The notes: generated by a model not told the origin, from the letters alone. Counted from the stretch's first letter, positions 1-7,118 are shown. The stretch is 8,080 nt of DNA from Lachnospiraceae bacterium (GCA_900770345.1 CAAGKF010000145.1:1-8080), one strand, 5' to 3'. Numbers and translations are program-made.

Positions 1-227
1 CTGGCCTCCGCCTTCTTCCAGACTCCTCTGAAAGAGAGAAAATGAAAAAGCCAGAATACGCCGGCTTCTCCCCCCGCTTCCCCTTCTTTCTCTCCCGGCC
101 ATTGTCCCAGCGCCTGATAACGCAGAGGTACGAAAAGGACCAGAAGCAGCACAAGCAGGATCAGCCCCAAAAGCACAAGCAGGATGATTCCCAGTATTTT
201 TAATATAAAAATCAAAATATGGACCAT
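1..227 (-). CDS. DUF2953-like membrane-anchored protein, 5' part only
   Basis: Open reading frame running off the left edge; 75 codons are visible with no stop. It starts at the ATG at 227-225, 18 nt after the stop of the upstream gene, with a Shine-Dalgarno-like AAAGGGG at 238-232. The protein opens with one long hydrophobic helix (residues about 4-34, almost entirely Leu/Ile/Val), then VPLRYQ and a Gly/Glu-rich stretch, then a second fairly aromatic stretch (VFWLFHFLSF, residues 57-66). This N-terminal layout, a membrane anchor followed directly by a VP-hydrophobic-R-Y segment, resembles DUF2953 proteins (Bacillus YtfI type), which often lie next to the sporulation gene ytfJ. The assignment is from memory of the family's N-terminus; the body of the protein is outside the window. 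It is probably the last visible member of the long minus-strand operon. Confidence 0.6.
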   Translation of the reverse strand, partial: MVHILIFILKILGIILLVLLGLILLVLLLVLFVPLRYQALGQWPGEKEGEAGGEAGVFWLFHFLSFRGVWKKAEA

Positions 228-245
228 AGGACCCCTTTCCTGTGC

Positions 246-575
246 TTACGCCTGCGCTTCTTCGTCCAGAAGCTCCATATATCCCTTCCAGTCAAAACCG
301 CCCGTGCGGCTGTACATATGATCGATCATATCACGAACTACCTGGCAGGCCTCGCCGTGTCCCTTCGCTACTCCCAGAATCAGCAATTCGCTGCTTTCCC
401 GTTCCTTCTTTGTAAGCAGCATAAGGGGACGGACGTCAAGTAAATGATTCCCGCTTTCCGGCAGTGTAATCACATAGACCTCCGGCATCAGCCTTCCTTC
501 CCGGATTCCCGACAGGATATCCGGTCTCCCGGCAGCTGCCTTTCTGCCCATATATAAATGTTTCCACCAGAGCAT
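246..575 (-). CDS. Hypothetical small protein, about 109 residues
   Basis: I do not recognise a named family. The frame opens at a GTG (584) but I prefer the ATG at 575-573: a GGGGGGA ribosome-binding site at 592-586 lies 10 nt from this ATG and only 1 nt from the GTG. The protein begins MLWWKHLYMG, followed by a basic segment, a likely beta region (VYVITLP, then LLDVRPLMLL), a second hydrophobic strand (LLILGVAKG), a helix with a His/Cys pair (GHGEACQVVRDMI), and a closing TGGFDWKGYMELL segment. There is no signal peptide or membrane helix, so it is probably a small cytoplasmic alpha/beta protein. It starts 24 nt after the upstream 441-residue gene and ends 18 nt before the DUF2953-like gene, so it is very likely co-transcribed with both. 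Codon and base use match its neighbours, and it looks like a real, maintained gene. Confidence 0.75.
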   Translation of the reverse strand: MLWWKHLYMGRKAAAGRPDILSGIREGRLMPEVYVITLPESGNHLLDVRPLMLLTKKERESSELLILGVAKGHGEACQVVRDMIDHMYSRTGGFDWKGYMELLDEEAQA

Positions 576-599
576 CCCTACCACGTCCCCCCGCGTCTT

Positions 600-1925
600 T
601 TAATATTCCGCTCTCATCAGCGCGCGGATCAGCTTCATACAGCTTTCCTTCTCGCAGATGTCGGTACAGCTTTCCAGACTGTTCTTAATATAAACCTGTG
701 TTTCTTCCAGCGAATTAAAGAATACCGGAAGGATTGAAAGGATCTTTGCCATAACAGCTCTCACCAGAACTCTGGGCTGCCCTTTCCAGGAATCCTCCAG
801 TTCAGCAAAGAACTTTTCCAGCTCAATTTTCAGCTCCGCTTCCTCCACCGCTCCTGCCTCCTTCCAGTCAGTCCGGTGAAGCGGCATAAAGGAACTTCCT
901 GACATTAAAAGCTCTGTTTTTCTGTATACGTCTGCCAGATCTCCATCTCCCAGAGCAGCCTCCTGTTCCTCAGAAAGCCCGTCTCTCAGCCACTGCTCAT
1001 AGTAGGCCTCCTGTTTTCCCTCCAGAGCACAAAGACGGTCCGTAATATCCTGAGGGATAGGCGTACCGGTTCCCGTCTCAAACAGAAGAAGCAGATCTCC
1101 CAGAATACCTTTTAATCGCCGTTCTTCCGCAACCTCCATCATACAGAAGCCTCTTGTCAGCATCAGTATGTAAAGATCATTGATCAGATCAGTCAAAGCC
1201 ATTGCGGCACCGGTATTCTCCACCAGAATATGGCCGGCCTCCTCCATCTCGCCTGTCAGGCTGCGGTAGATCTCCGGTGTCATTCGGCGGTAATCCGCTT
1301 TTTTAAAACGCTCAAGGATAAGCGCCAGATCCCTGTTTTCCTGCTCCATATTTTCCGGCTGATTCAAAAGTGCCTCGGAACGCAGGATATACATCATATC
1401 GTCCAGTCCCTGCCGTGGACCTCCTTTGTAAACAGACATGCCCTCTTCCACCAGAGCGAAAAATTTCTGTCTGGTAAGCCTCACCGGGAGCTGTCCCAGA
1501 ACTGTCTGGATCCGTTCGTTAATTACCGCGGAATCCTTTGTATTGGTAATATAACCCATCAGCTCTGCTGTAAGCACATCATCGTCTGTCTCTTTGCTGT
1601 GATTTTCCATCAGCTGCGGACCGAAACGTCCCTCCAGCCGGTTCATCACATATTCATATGCCTGAAAGCTGTCCGTATAAGCTGTGGTAATCTCCATCCC
1701 TGCGACAGCCTCATCTCTCAGCCGGTCCAGTTCCTCCAGACGGTACTCCCCCTGAAGAAACTCTTTCAGCAGGGCATGGTAACGCCGTTCCAGTTCCTCC
1801 TGCTTTCTCCTGCCGCCGGCAGGCTCCAGAGAAGTCTCATAGTACATATAATAATTCAGCGTCAGCCTGGTATATGCATAATGACATGCAGCCGAAAGCT
1901 GTCTCTTTATTCGCTTTGCCTCCAT
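600..1925 (-). CDS. Hypothetical, mostly helical protein, about 441 residues
   Basis: No family recognised with confidence. The frame can be extended to an ATG at 1967, overlapping the end of cinA. The ATG at 1925-1923 is better: it lies 19 nt after the cinA stop and has an AGGGGGA site 5 nt upstream. The product (MEAKRIKRQLS...) is soluble-looking and strongly alpha-helical, with many Glu/Leu/Arg heptad-like stretches, no signal peptide and no clear membrane segment. Early residues include an aromatic cluster (NYYMYYE). The middle has hydrophobic helices (AMALTDLINDLYILMLTRGF). The C-terminal quarter carries a helix AVMAKILSILPVFF and a Cys-containing tail (SCTDICEKESC). No catalytic motif, nucleotide-binding loop or metal-binding cluster is obvious. 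Its position directly downstream of cinA and upstream of another unrecognised gene suggests a lineage-specific operon extension. A structural or scaffold-like role is possible but unsupported. Confidence 0.8.
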   Translation of the reverse strand: MEAKRIKRQLSAACHYAYTRLTLNYYMYYETSLEPAGGRRKQEELERRYHALLKEFLQGEYRLEELDRLRDEAVAGMEITTAYTDSFQAYEYVMNRLEGRFGPQLMENHSKETDDDVLTAELMGYITNTKDSAVINERIQTVLGQLPVRLTRQKFFALVEEGMSVYKGGPRQGLDDMMYILRSEALLNQPENMEQENRDLALILERFKKADYRRMTPEIYRSLTGEMEEAGHILVENTGAAMALTDLINDLYILMLTRGFCMMEVAEERRLKGILGDLLLLFETGTGTPIPQDITDRLCALEGKQEAYYEQWLRDGLSEEQEAALGDGDLADVYRKTELLMSGSSFMPLHRTDWKEAGAVEEAELKIELEKFFAELEDSWKGQPRVLVRAVMAKILSILPVFFNSLEETQVYIKNSLESCTDICEKESCMKLIRALMRAEY

Positions 1926-1944
1926 CTTGCTCCCCCTGTGCTGT

Positions 1945-3204
1945 TTATTCTCCACGGGAACGCTCATAATCCAGAATACAGAGACGAACCAGATTCAGCG
2001 CTCTCATCATGGACTGTTCACGGATTTTCTCCCGATTCCCTTTAAAAGTATATTTTCTGATCTCCACTTTCCCACAGATACTGCAGGCTATATACACAAG
2101 TCCCACCGGCTTCTCTTTTGTTCCCCCGTCCGGTCCCGCCAGACCCGTGATAGCCACGCACACATCAGTCTGTGCCGCTCCCGCGCCGCCGGCAGCCATC
2201 TCTCCTGCTGTTTCCTCACTGACCGCGCCATGTGCCGCAAGAGTCTCCTCTTTTACACCGAGCAGCTTCATTTTAGCTTCATTGGAATAAGTCACCATTC
2301 CCTGCTTAAAAACTTCGGATACACCTGAAACATTGACCATCCTGGCGGCAACCATACCGCCGGTGCAGGACTCCGCCGCAGACATTGTCAGATGATTTTT
2401 CTTCAGAAGCTCTGCCACCGTCATTTCCAGGGTTACATGTTCATCCTCCGTGAAAATGCTGTTGCCGAACCGTTCTCTGATAACAGACAGAACAGGAGCC
2501 AGCAGAGCCTCTCCTTCTTCCCTGGAAGCCGCCCTTGCCGTCAGGCGCAGATGAACCTCCGAAATTTTCGCATATGTCGCAATCGTAGGGTTGGTCTGCC
2601 TGTCGATTATATCCAGCAGCCTGTCCTCCACCTGACTTTCCCCGTAACCGCAGATCTTTACCATCCGGGATACCAGACAGGACTGCTGCCGCTTTTGAAG
2701 GTAAGGAAATACCTGATCCTCAAAGAGCGGATACAGCTCTCCGGGAGGTCCCGGCAGAAGAACGGCTGTCTTTCCTTCCTTTTCCAGGATCAGTCCGGGA
2801 GCCATTCCGTTGGGATTGTCCAGTACCAGGGCACCTTTGGGAACAGTGGCCATCTTCCAGTTGTTCTCCGGGATATCCCGGAAAATATTATTGCGGAAAA
2901 ATGCCTCCAGCTGCTCTCTTGTATGCGGATCCTCCACCAGCTCCATACCCATGACATCGGCGCAGACCTCCTTTGTCAGATCATCCTCCGTCGGTCCCAG
3001 TCCTCCGGTAAGGATCACAATATCAGAACGTGAAAGAGCCGTTTTTACAACAGACATCATCCTGTCATAATTATCACCCACCGTGACCTGATAATACATA
3101 TCCAGCCCCAGCATGGCACATTTTTCCGCCAGATACTGCGCATTGCTGTTGACGATATTTCCCATGAGGATCTCCGTACCTACAGAAATCAGTTCCGCAG
3201 TCAT
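1945..3204 (-). CDS. cinA: CinA: competence/damage-inducible protein, nicotinamide-nucleotide amidohydrolase
   Basis: Full-length 419-residue two-domain CinA. Residues 1-170 are the MoaB/MogA-like (molybdopterin-binding fold) domain, with GTEIL at 9-13, TGGLGPTEDD at 66-75, NGMAPG at 132-137 and LLPGPPGEL at 149-157. Residues about 260-415 are the PncC-type amidohydrolase domain, with AESCTGG at 277-283, VTYSNEAK at 304-311, GAVSEETA at 326-333 and ITGLAGPDGG at 352-361. By analogy with PncC, the candidate active-site residues are Ser279, Lys311 and Thr353, all present. The family hydrolyses nicotinamide mononucleotide to nicotinate mononucleotide and ammonia in pyridine-nucleotide salvage; in some CinA proteins the N-terminal domain has ADP-ribose pyrophosphatase activity. 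The ATG lies 1 nt after the pgsA stop and uses a GGGAGG site inside the pgsA C-terminal codons, which implies translational coupling. In naturally competent Firmicutes cinA is often followed by recA; here it is not. Confidence 0.97.
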   Translation of the reverse strand: MTAELISVGTEILMGNIVNSNAQYLAEKCAMLGLDMYYQVTVGDNYDRMMSVVKTALSRSDIVILTGGLGPTEDDLTKEVCADVMGMELVEDPHTREQLEAFFRNNIFRDIPENNWKMATVPKGALVLDNPNGMAPGLILEKEGKTAVLLPGPPGELYPLFEDQVFPYLQKRQQSCLVSRMVKICGYGESQVEDRLLDIIDRQTNPTIATYAKISEVHLRLTARAASREEGEALLAPVLSVIRERFGNSIFTEDEHVTLEMTVAELLKKNHLTMSAAESCTGGMVAARMVNVSGVSEVFKQGMVTYSNEAKMKLLGVKEETLAAHGAVSEETAGEMAAGGAGAAQTDVCVAITGLAGPDGGTKEKPVGLVYIACSICGKVEIRKYTFKGNREKIREQSMMRALNLVRLCILDYERSRGE

Positions 3205-3205
3205 C

Positions 3206-3748
3206 TTACATGCCTCCCTCTGTCAGCACTTTAATATTTTTCACCACATAATCCACCAGAGAAATGATGGTCAGAGCCACCGCGATCACCAGGACAATAT
3301 TGGTCACCATGGCCAGAGAAGGAATATTAAAGATCATCAATATCACCGCGATCATCTGAAATGTGGTCTTAAATTTTCCCCAGTAGCTTGCGGCAATTAC
3401 CACACCGTTGTCGGAGGCCACCAGACGAAATCCGCTGATAATAAATTCACGGCTGATAATAATGATAACCACCCAGGCCGGAAGCTGTCCCAGCTCGATC
3501 AGGCAGATCAACGCGGAACATACCAGAAGCTTATCCGCCAACGGATCCATAAATTTGCCGAAATTGGTCACAAGATTATATTTGCGGGCAATTTTTCCAT
3601 CCAGCAGATCCGTCAGGCTGGCAAGGATAAAAAGAACATTGGCCACCAGACGCATCGTCTGGCTGGCCCCGCCCTGATACAGCAGAGCAGCTACAAAAAA
3701 CGGGATCATACATACTCTCAAAAGGGTCAGTTTATTGGGCAGATTCAT
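3206..3748 (-). CDS. pgsA: CDP-diacylglycerol--glycerol-3-phosphate 3-phosphatidyltransferase
   Basis: Complete 180-residue integral membrane enzyme of normal family length. It makes phosphatidylglycerol phosphate from CDP-diacylglycerol and glycerol 3-phosphate, the committed step to phosphatidylglycerol and cardiolipin. The CDP-alcohol phosphatidyltransferase signature (D-x2-D-G-x2-A-R-x8-G-x3-D-x3-D) is perfect: Asp47, Asp50, Gly51, Ala54, Arg55, Gly64, Asp68 and Asp72. Several hydrophobic helices surround it (about residues 12-25, 33-46, 75-105, 128-143 and 148-168). The N-terminus MNLPNKLTLLR is typical. The start overlaps the end of rimO by 17 nt, with an AGGAGAGG ribosome-binding site 6 nt upstream, inside the rimO coding sequence. 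Expression is therefore probably coupled to rimO. I see no odd residues or truncation. Confidence 0.97.
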   Translation of the reverse strand: MNLPNKLTLLRVCMIPFFVAALLYQGGASQTMRLVANVLFILASLTDLLDGKIARKYNLVTNFGKFMDPLADKLLVCSALICLIELGQLPAWVVIIIISREFIISGFRLVASDNGVVIAASYWGKFKTTFQMIAVILMIFNIPSLAMVTNIVLVIAVALTIISLVDYVVKNIKVLTEGGM

Positions 3749-5081
3749 CGTACACCTCTCCTATCAGATCATACTCGGCGGCTCCTGTGACTTTAACCTT
3801 TACAAAGTCGCCTGACATCAGCATCTCCTCACCGTTTACAAATATCAGACCATCCACGCCCGGAGCATCCATGTAGGTTCTTCCCACATAGGCCGGTTCG
3901 TCTACCACCTTTCCTTCTATGAGAACTGTCAGTACACGGCCAACCATATTCTCACAGTGTTCAAAAGCGATCTCCTGCTGGAGCTCCATGATCTCATCCC
4001 GCCGTTCTTCCTTAATTTCCTGCGGCACCTGATCCGGATAAGAATAAGCCGGCGTATCCTCCTCCGCGGAATAAGGAAATACTCCCAGACGGTCAAATTC
4101 CATCTCATCCACAAACTCCATCAGTTCCTCGTGGTCTTCCTGCGTCTCTCCCGGAAATCCGGCGATCAGAGTAGTACGGAGAGCAATATCCGGAATCGCC
4201 TCCCTCAGCTTTCTGATGCGCTCTTTTAATTCCTCCTTGTTGGTCCTTCGTCCCATACGCTTCAGGATCCGGTTGCTGGCATGCTGAATGGGGATATCCA
4301 GATAATGACACACCTTTTCCTCCCTTCGGATAGCCTCGATCAGTTCATCGGTGATTTCCTCCGGATAGCAGTACTGGATGCGGATCCAATAAATACCGGG
4401 GATCTTTGCCAACTCATGAAGCAGCTGCGGCAGACGTTTTTCTCCGTACAGATCCTGTCCATACAGGGTCGTTTCCTGGGCTACCAGAATCAGCTCCCTT
4501 ACTCCGGCTTCCGCCAGCTCCCGGGCCTCTTTTAAAAGCTGTTCCATGGGTACACTGCGGTAGGGCCCTCTTAAATAGGGAATAATGCAGTAAGTGCAGC
4601 GTTTGTCGCAGCCCTCCGCAATCTTCAGATAAGCATAATATCCGCCGGTGGTGACAATCCTTTTGGACGCCTTGGAGGGCAGCTCCGACAGCTCATGAAA
4701 ACTGGCAATACCCGTTTGTTTCTGAAAGATTTCGCTGAGAATACGGCCGATATCCTCATAAGAGGTGGTCCCCAAAATCGCATCCACTTCCGGGATCTCA
4801 TCCAGTATCTCCTGTTTATAGCGCTGAGCCAGGCAGCCGGCCACAATAAGCGCGCGGCATTTTCCCTCTTCCTTATAACGGGCCATATCCAGAATCGTAT
4901 TGACGCTTTCCTCCTTTGCATCACCAATGAAGCAGCAGGTGTTGATCAGAATGGCATCCGCCTCCCTCTCATCATCTGTAAACACAACTCCGGTATCCTT
5001 TAAAAGCCCCAGCATTTTCTCCGTATCCACCAGATTCTTGTCACAGCCCAGGGATACGCAAAACAATTTCATATTTTCCAT
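3732..5081 (-). CDS. rimO: Ribosomal protein S12 methylthiotransferase RimO
   Basis: A 449-residue radical-SAM methylthiotransferase. RimO adds a methylthio group to a conserved aspartate of ribosomal protein S12 using two iron-sulfur clusters. The N-terminal MTTase domain has its cluster cysteines at Cys13 (SLGCDKNLVD), Cys49 (INTC) and Cys83 (AGCLAQRY). The radical-SAM cluster is C-x3-C-x2-C at Cys158, Cys162 and Cys165 (EGCDKRCTYC), followed by IPYLRG. A C-terminal TRAM domain covers about residues 373-445. SLGCDKNLVD and the YLKIAEGCDKRCTYC region favour RimO over the tRNA enzymes MiaB and MtaB. NTCCFI has a Cys where many family members have Gly; I take this as a variant. The chosen ATG (5081) has an AGGAGT site at 5098-5093, 11 nt upstream. 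An internal ATG at 5072 would give the more usual MK-hydrophobic start but lacks a good site. The gene lies 102 bp after rpoZ, behind a long hairpin. Confidence 0.97.
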   Translation of the reverse strand: MENMKLFCVSLGCDKNLVDTEKMLGLLKDTGVVFTDDEREADAILINTCCFIGDAKEESVNTILDMARYKEEGKCRALIVAGCLAQRYKQEILDEIPEVDAILGTTSYEDIGRILSEIFQKQTGIASFHELSELPSKASKRIVTTGGYYAYLKIAEGCDKRCTYCIIPYLRGPYRSVPMEQLLKEARELAEAGVRELILVAQETTLYGQDLYGEKRLPQLLHELAKIPGIYWIRIQYCYPEEITDELIEAIRREEKVCHYLDIPIQHASNRILKRMGRRTNKEELKERIRKLREAIPDIALRTTLIAGFPGETQEDHEELMEFVDEMEFDRLGVFPYSAEEDTPAYSYPDQVPQEIKEERRDEIMELQQEIAFEHCENMVGRVLTVLIEGKVVDEPAYVGRTYMDAPGVDGLIFVNGEEMLMSGDFVKVKVTGAAEYDLIGEVYDESAQ

Positions 5082-5109
5082 GCGATAAATTTACTCCTAA
5101 TGAACATTT

Positions 5110-5176
5110 AAGCCATCTTCTGTCCGGCAGCACCGGGAACACCCCCTGCGTGCCGCTGTTATCCAGAAGACGGCTT
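5110..5176 (-). other. Long two-part hairpin in the rpoZ-rimO spacer
   Basis: The outer stem pairs 5110-5122 with 5164-5176 (13 pairs). After an internal loop (5123-5126 against 5157-5163), a 7-pair inner stem joins 5127-5133 to 5150-5156, and a short GGG/CCC pairing (5135-5137 with 5143-5145) can cap it. Two stem positions, 5115/5171 and 5129/5154, are A and C on the plus strand. They are therefore mismatches in plus-strand RNA but G-U pairs in minus-strand RNA, which is the mRNA sense here. The structure begins 7 nt after the rpoZ stop and ends 11 nt before the rimO ribosome-binding site. The sequence after it on the sense strand is TAAATGTTC, not a U-run, so it is not a canonical intrinsic terminator. 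It could be an mRNA processing or stability element, a partial attenuator between rpoZ and rimO, or a copy of a dispersed palindromic repeat. Confidence 0.7.
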
Positions 5177-5183
5177 TCTGATT

Positions 5184-5450
5184 TTACACGTCTTTCTCTT
5201 CTTCCTCTTCGCTCTTTTCCTCTTCCGGAAGGATCTTTACCTTCTGATGATACAGTTCATCAATTGCAATAGACAAAGGCTTTTTTCCTGCAGCATTGGC
5301 AACCAGCGGATCCTCTCCGCCGATCAGCTGTCTTGCGCGCTTGGATGCCGCGATCACAATGGAATAACGGCTCTGCACCACCGGCTGCTCGCCCGGCTCG
5401 ATATCACTGTTTACAACATTGATCAGATCTGTGTATGATGGATGTAACAT
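5184..5450 (-). CDS. rpoZ: DNA-directed RNA polymerase subunit omega
   Basis: An 88-residue small RNA polymerase subunit that binds the beta-prime subunit and helps core-enzyme assembly and stability. The conserved core is visible: PSYTDLINVVN near the N-terminus, then SRYSIVIAASKRARQLI (residues 27-43), and KKPLSIAIDELYHQKVKI (residues 56-73). The tail is a strongly acidic Glu-rich extension (residues 76-87), common in Clostridia. The ATG at 5450 has an AAAGGGG site 9 nt upstream. It follows gmk by 32 nt, the classic gmk-rpoZ pairing in Firmicutes, and precedes the hairpin-containing spacer before rimO. Confidence 0.96.
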   Translation of the reverse strand: MLHPSYTDLINVVNSDIEPGEQPVVQSRYSIVIAASKRARQLIGGEDPLVANAAGKKPLSIAIDELYHQKVKILPEEEKSEEEEEKDV

Positions 5451-5482
5451 ATTTACATACCCCTTTCAAATTATATTAATCT

Positions 5483-6115
5483 TTATTTTTCATCGTCCAG
5501 ATGGCACAGCTCATCTCTCATCCTGCTTAAAAAATCCAGATGATAGGAGGTCTTGCTGTGCTGCAGCTGGATCAGCTGATGCATCTCTTCTACGCAGCGG
5601 TCAATATCATCATTGACCAGCAGATAATCATAGGCTTCCATACCGGCAGCCTCCTCCGCCGCTCTGCGAAGTCTGGCATTGATGACCTCAATGGTCTCCG
5701 TACCTCTTCCGATCAGCCTGCGGCGCAGTTCTTCGGCGCTGGGAGGAGTTACAAACAGAAGCAGCGCATCCGGGAAGCGCTTCTTCACCTTCAGAGCACC
5801 CTGAATCTCGATCTCCAGGATCACATCCTTTCCCTCCGCCATCCTCTTCTCTACATATTCTCTTGGCGTTCCGTAATAATTATTTACATATTTGGCGTAT
5901 TCGATCAGCTTACCCTCTTCCTTCATTTTCAGGAATTCTTCCTGGGAAACGAAGAAATACTCTACACCATCCCGCTCTCCCTCTCTGGGCTGCCTGGTTG
6001 TTGCGGAAATGGACAGTGCATAGTTGTCATACCGCTTCAGCAGCTCCTTCATCAATGTTCCTTTGCCTGCCCCGGAAAACCCGGAAACAACTACTAAAAT
6101 ACCCTGATGATCCAT
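5483..6115 (-). CDS. gmk: Guanylate kinase
   Basis: A 210-residue guanylate kinase, normal length for the family; it phosphorylates GMP to GDP with ATP in the purine nucleotide pathway. From the ATG at 6115, the P-loop is GFSGAGKGT at residues 12-20. The GMP-binding segment is ATTRQPREGERDG (38-50) with EYFF at 52-55, followed by YYGTPREYV (80-88). EIEIQGA at 101-107 replaces the more usual DIDVQGA with conservative changes. The lid has ELRRRLIGRG (129-138), and VINARLRRA (144-152) supplies a further conserved arginine. The frame extends upstream to a TTG at 6136, overlapping yicC, but AGGAG at 6126-6122 lies 6 nt from the ATG at 6115, so that start is much better supported. The gene begins 13 nt after the yicC stop. 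In Bacillus and many Clostridia a small remA gene lies between yicC and gmk; there is no room for one here. Confidence 0.97.
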   Translation of the reverse strand: MDHQGILVVVSGFSGAGKGTLMKELLKRYDNYALSISATTRQPREGERDGVEYFFVSQEEFLKMKEEGKLIEYAKYVNNYYGTPREYVEKRMAEGKDVILEIEIQGALKVKKRFPDALLLFVTPPSAEELRRRLIGRGTETIEVINARLRRAAEEAAGMEAYDYLLVNDDIDRCVEEMHQLIQLQHSKTSYHLDFLSRMRDELCHLDDEK

Positions 6116-6128
6116 GATATGCTCCTCA

Positions 6129-7007
6129 TCACTCAATATTCTGTATCTGTTCTCTGACCTTCTCGATCTCTGTTTTTAAAGCAATGGCCTTGTCGGAAAT
6201 CAGCAGGTCACTGGACTTGGAAAGGATCGTATTGGCTTCGCGGTTCATCTCCTGGGCAATAAAATCCAGCTTTCTTCCCACGCTTTCACCGCTTAAAAGC
6301 TCTGTTCTTGTATTTCCTATATGGCTTCTCAAACGAACGGTTTCCTCGTCCACGCAGATCTTGTCCGCATAGATCACAACCTCTGAGGCAATACGCCCTT
6401 CATCGATAGCGGTTCCGTTCAGCAGCTCCTTCACCTTATCCTCAAGCCTGTTTCTGTACTCTGTAAGGATCTGCGGTGAACGCTCTTCTATAAAATCTAC
6501 AAGGCCTGTCATATAATCCAGCTTTCCCAGAAGATCCTGCTTCAGATGCTCACCCTCCGCCTCTCTGGACTGAACAAACTTCTCAGCAGCCTCCTCCAGA
6601 GCAGAAGAAAGGATCTCCCACAGATGCTCCTCATCATCTGGAACCTGTTCCATGGTCAGCACCTCCGGAAATTTTGCCAGAACCGATACCTTGACATCAT
6701 TCTGAATACCGAATTCTTCCTCCATCTTCTTAAAATAATCCATGTACTCCGCAGCCAGCGCCCGGTTGTATTTGAGGCAGAGATTCCCTTCGGTGTAATC
6801 TTCATAATTGATAAACAGGTCTACCTTGCCTCTCTGGATGTATTTTTTCAGAAATGTACGGATAGATGCCTCAAAATAGTTGAATTTTTTAGGCATTTTA
6901 ATACTCAAATCCAGATATCTGTGATTTACGGCTTTCATTTCAACAGAAATCTTATATTCATCGGTAACCCGCTCGCATCTGCCGAAACCAGTCATGCTTT
7001 TTAACAT
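6129..7007 (-). CDS. yicC: YicC/YloC family endoribonuclease
   Basis: A 292-residue, full-length member of the YicC/YloC family, whose characterised members are endoribonucleases involved in RNA turnover. The N-terminal signature is MLKSMTGFGR (1-10), followed by SVEMKAVNHRYLDLSIKMP (21-39), where the VNHRYLD motif is highly conserved. The C-terminal DUF1732 region includes EGRIASEVVIYADK (203-216), EETVRLRSHI (221-230) and the GRKLDFIAQEMNREANT segment (244-260). Acidic and His residues that could bind metal, such as Glu253 and His229, are present. The ATG at 7007 has an AGAGAGG site 9 nt upstream. It is the first gene of the operon, directly downstream of the strong promoter. The Bacillus homologue yloC is likewise upstream of gmk and rpoZ. 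Confidence 0.95.
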   Translation of the reverse strand: MLKSMTGFGRCERVTDEYKISVEMKAVNHRYLDLSIKMPKKFNYFEASIRTFLKKYIQRGKVDLFINYEDYTEGNLCLKYNRALAAEYMDYFKKMEEEFGIQNDVKVSVLAKFPEVLTMEQVPDDEEHLWEILSSALEEAAEKFVQSREAEGEHLKQDLLGKLDYMTGLVDFIEERSPQILTEYRNRLEDKVKELLNGTAIDEGRIASEVVIYADKICVDEETVRLRSHIGNTRTELLSGESVGRKLDFIAQEMNREANTILSKSSDLLISDKAIALKTEIEKVREQIQNIE

Positions 7008-7050
7008 AACGAATTGCCTCTCTTTCGCTTTTACTCCATAGTTGGATATT

Positions 7051-7079
7051 ATTATAATTCATATGGGAAAGCAAGTCAA
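7051..7079 (-). promoter_or_regulatory. Strong sigma-A-type promoter for the yicC-gmk operon
   Basis: On the minus strand a -35 TTGACT (7079-7074, five of six consensus) is separated by exactly 17 bp from a perfect -10 TATAAT (7056-7051). The surrounding 7040-7070 stretch is AT-rich. Transcription would start near 7044, giving a leader of about 37 nt that holds the yicC ribosome-binding site. There is no riboswitch-sized leader. It is the only near-consensus promoter I see in the window, and nearly all downstream gaps are short, so it probably drives the whole string from yicC onward. Confidence 0.85.
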
Positions 7080-7118
7080 CCGCTGTATCAACAACTTTTC
7101 CTGCCGCAGCCCTGGCCC

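Noticed and set aside
148..185. 14-bp direct repeat (148-161 and 172-185), 24 bp apart
   Set aside because: It is in frame and encodes repeated Ile-Leu-Leu-Val-Leu inside the membrane helix of the DUF2953-like protein, so it is explained by low-complexity hydrophobic coding.
1230..2045. 271-codon open frame on the plus strand
   Set aside because: It lies antisense to the 441-residue gene and the end of cinA, has no recognisable motif, and its composition (many Leu, His, Cys, Ser) is typical of the complement of a Glu-rich gene.
3113..3790. 225-codon open frame on the plus strand
   Set aside because: It is antisense to pgsA and flanking ends of cinA and rimO; the His/Gln/Asn-rich product has no family features, while the opposite strand encodes a perfect CDP-alcohol phosphatidyltransferase motif.
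5182..5187. TAAAAT resembling a -10 box at the rpoZ stop, as a possible rimO promoter
   Set aside because: No -35-like hexamer at suitable spacing (the region is the purine-rich acidic tail of rpoZ) and no extended -10 in the correct register.
5540..6097. 185-codon plus-strand frame opposite gmk
   Set aside because: Shadow of guanylate kinase; no ribosome-binding site and no conserved pattern.
7081..7118. GC-rich stretch downstream of the antiporter as a terminator
   Set aside because: Only 4-bp self-complementary pieces with almost no loop could be formed, and no U-run follows on the minus strand.
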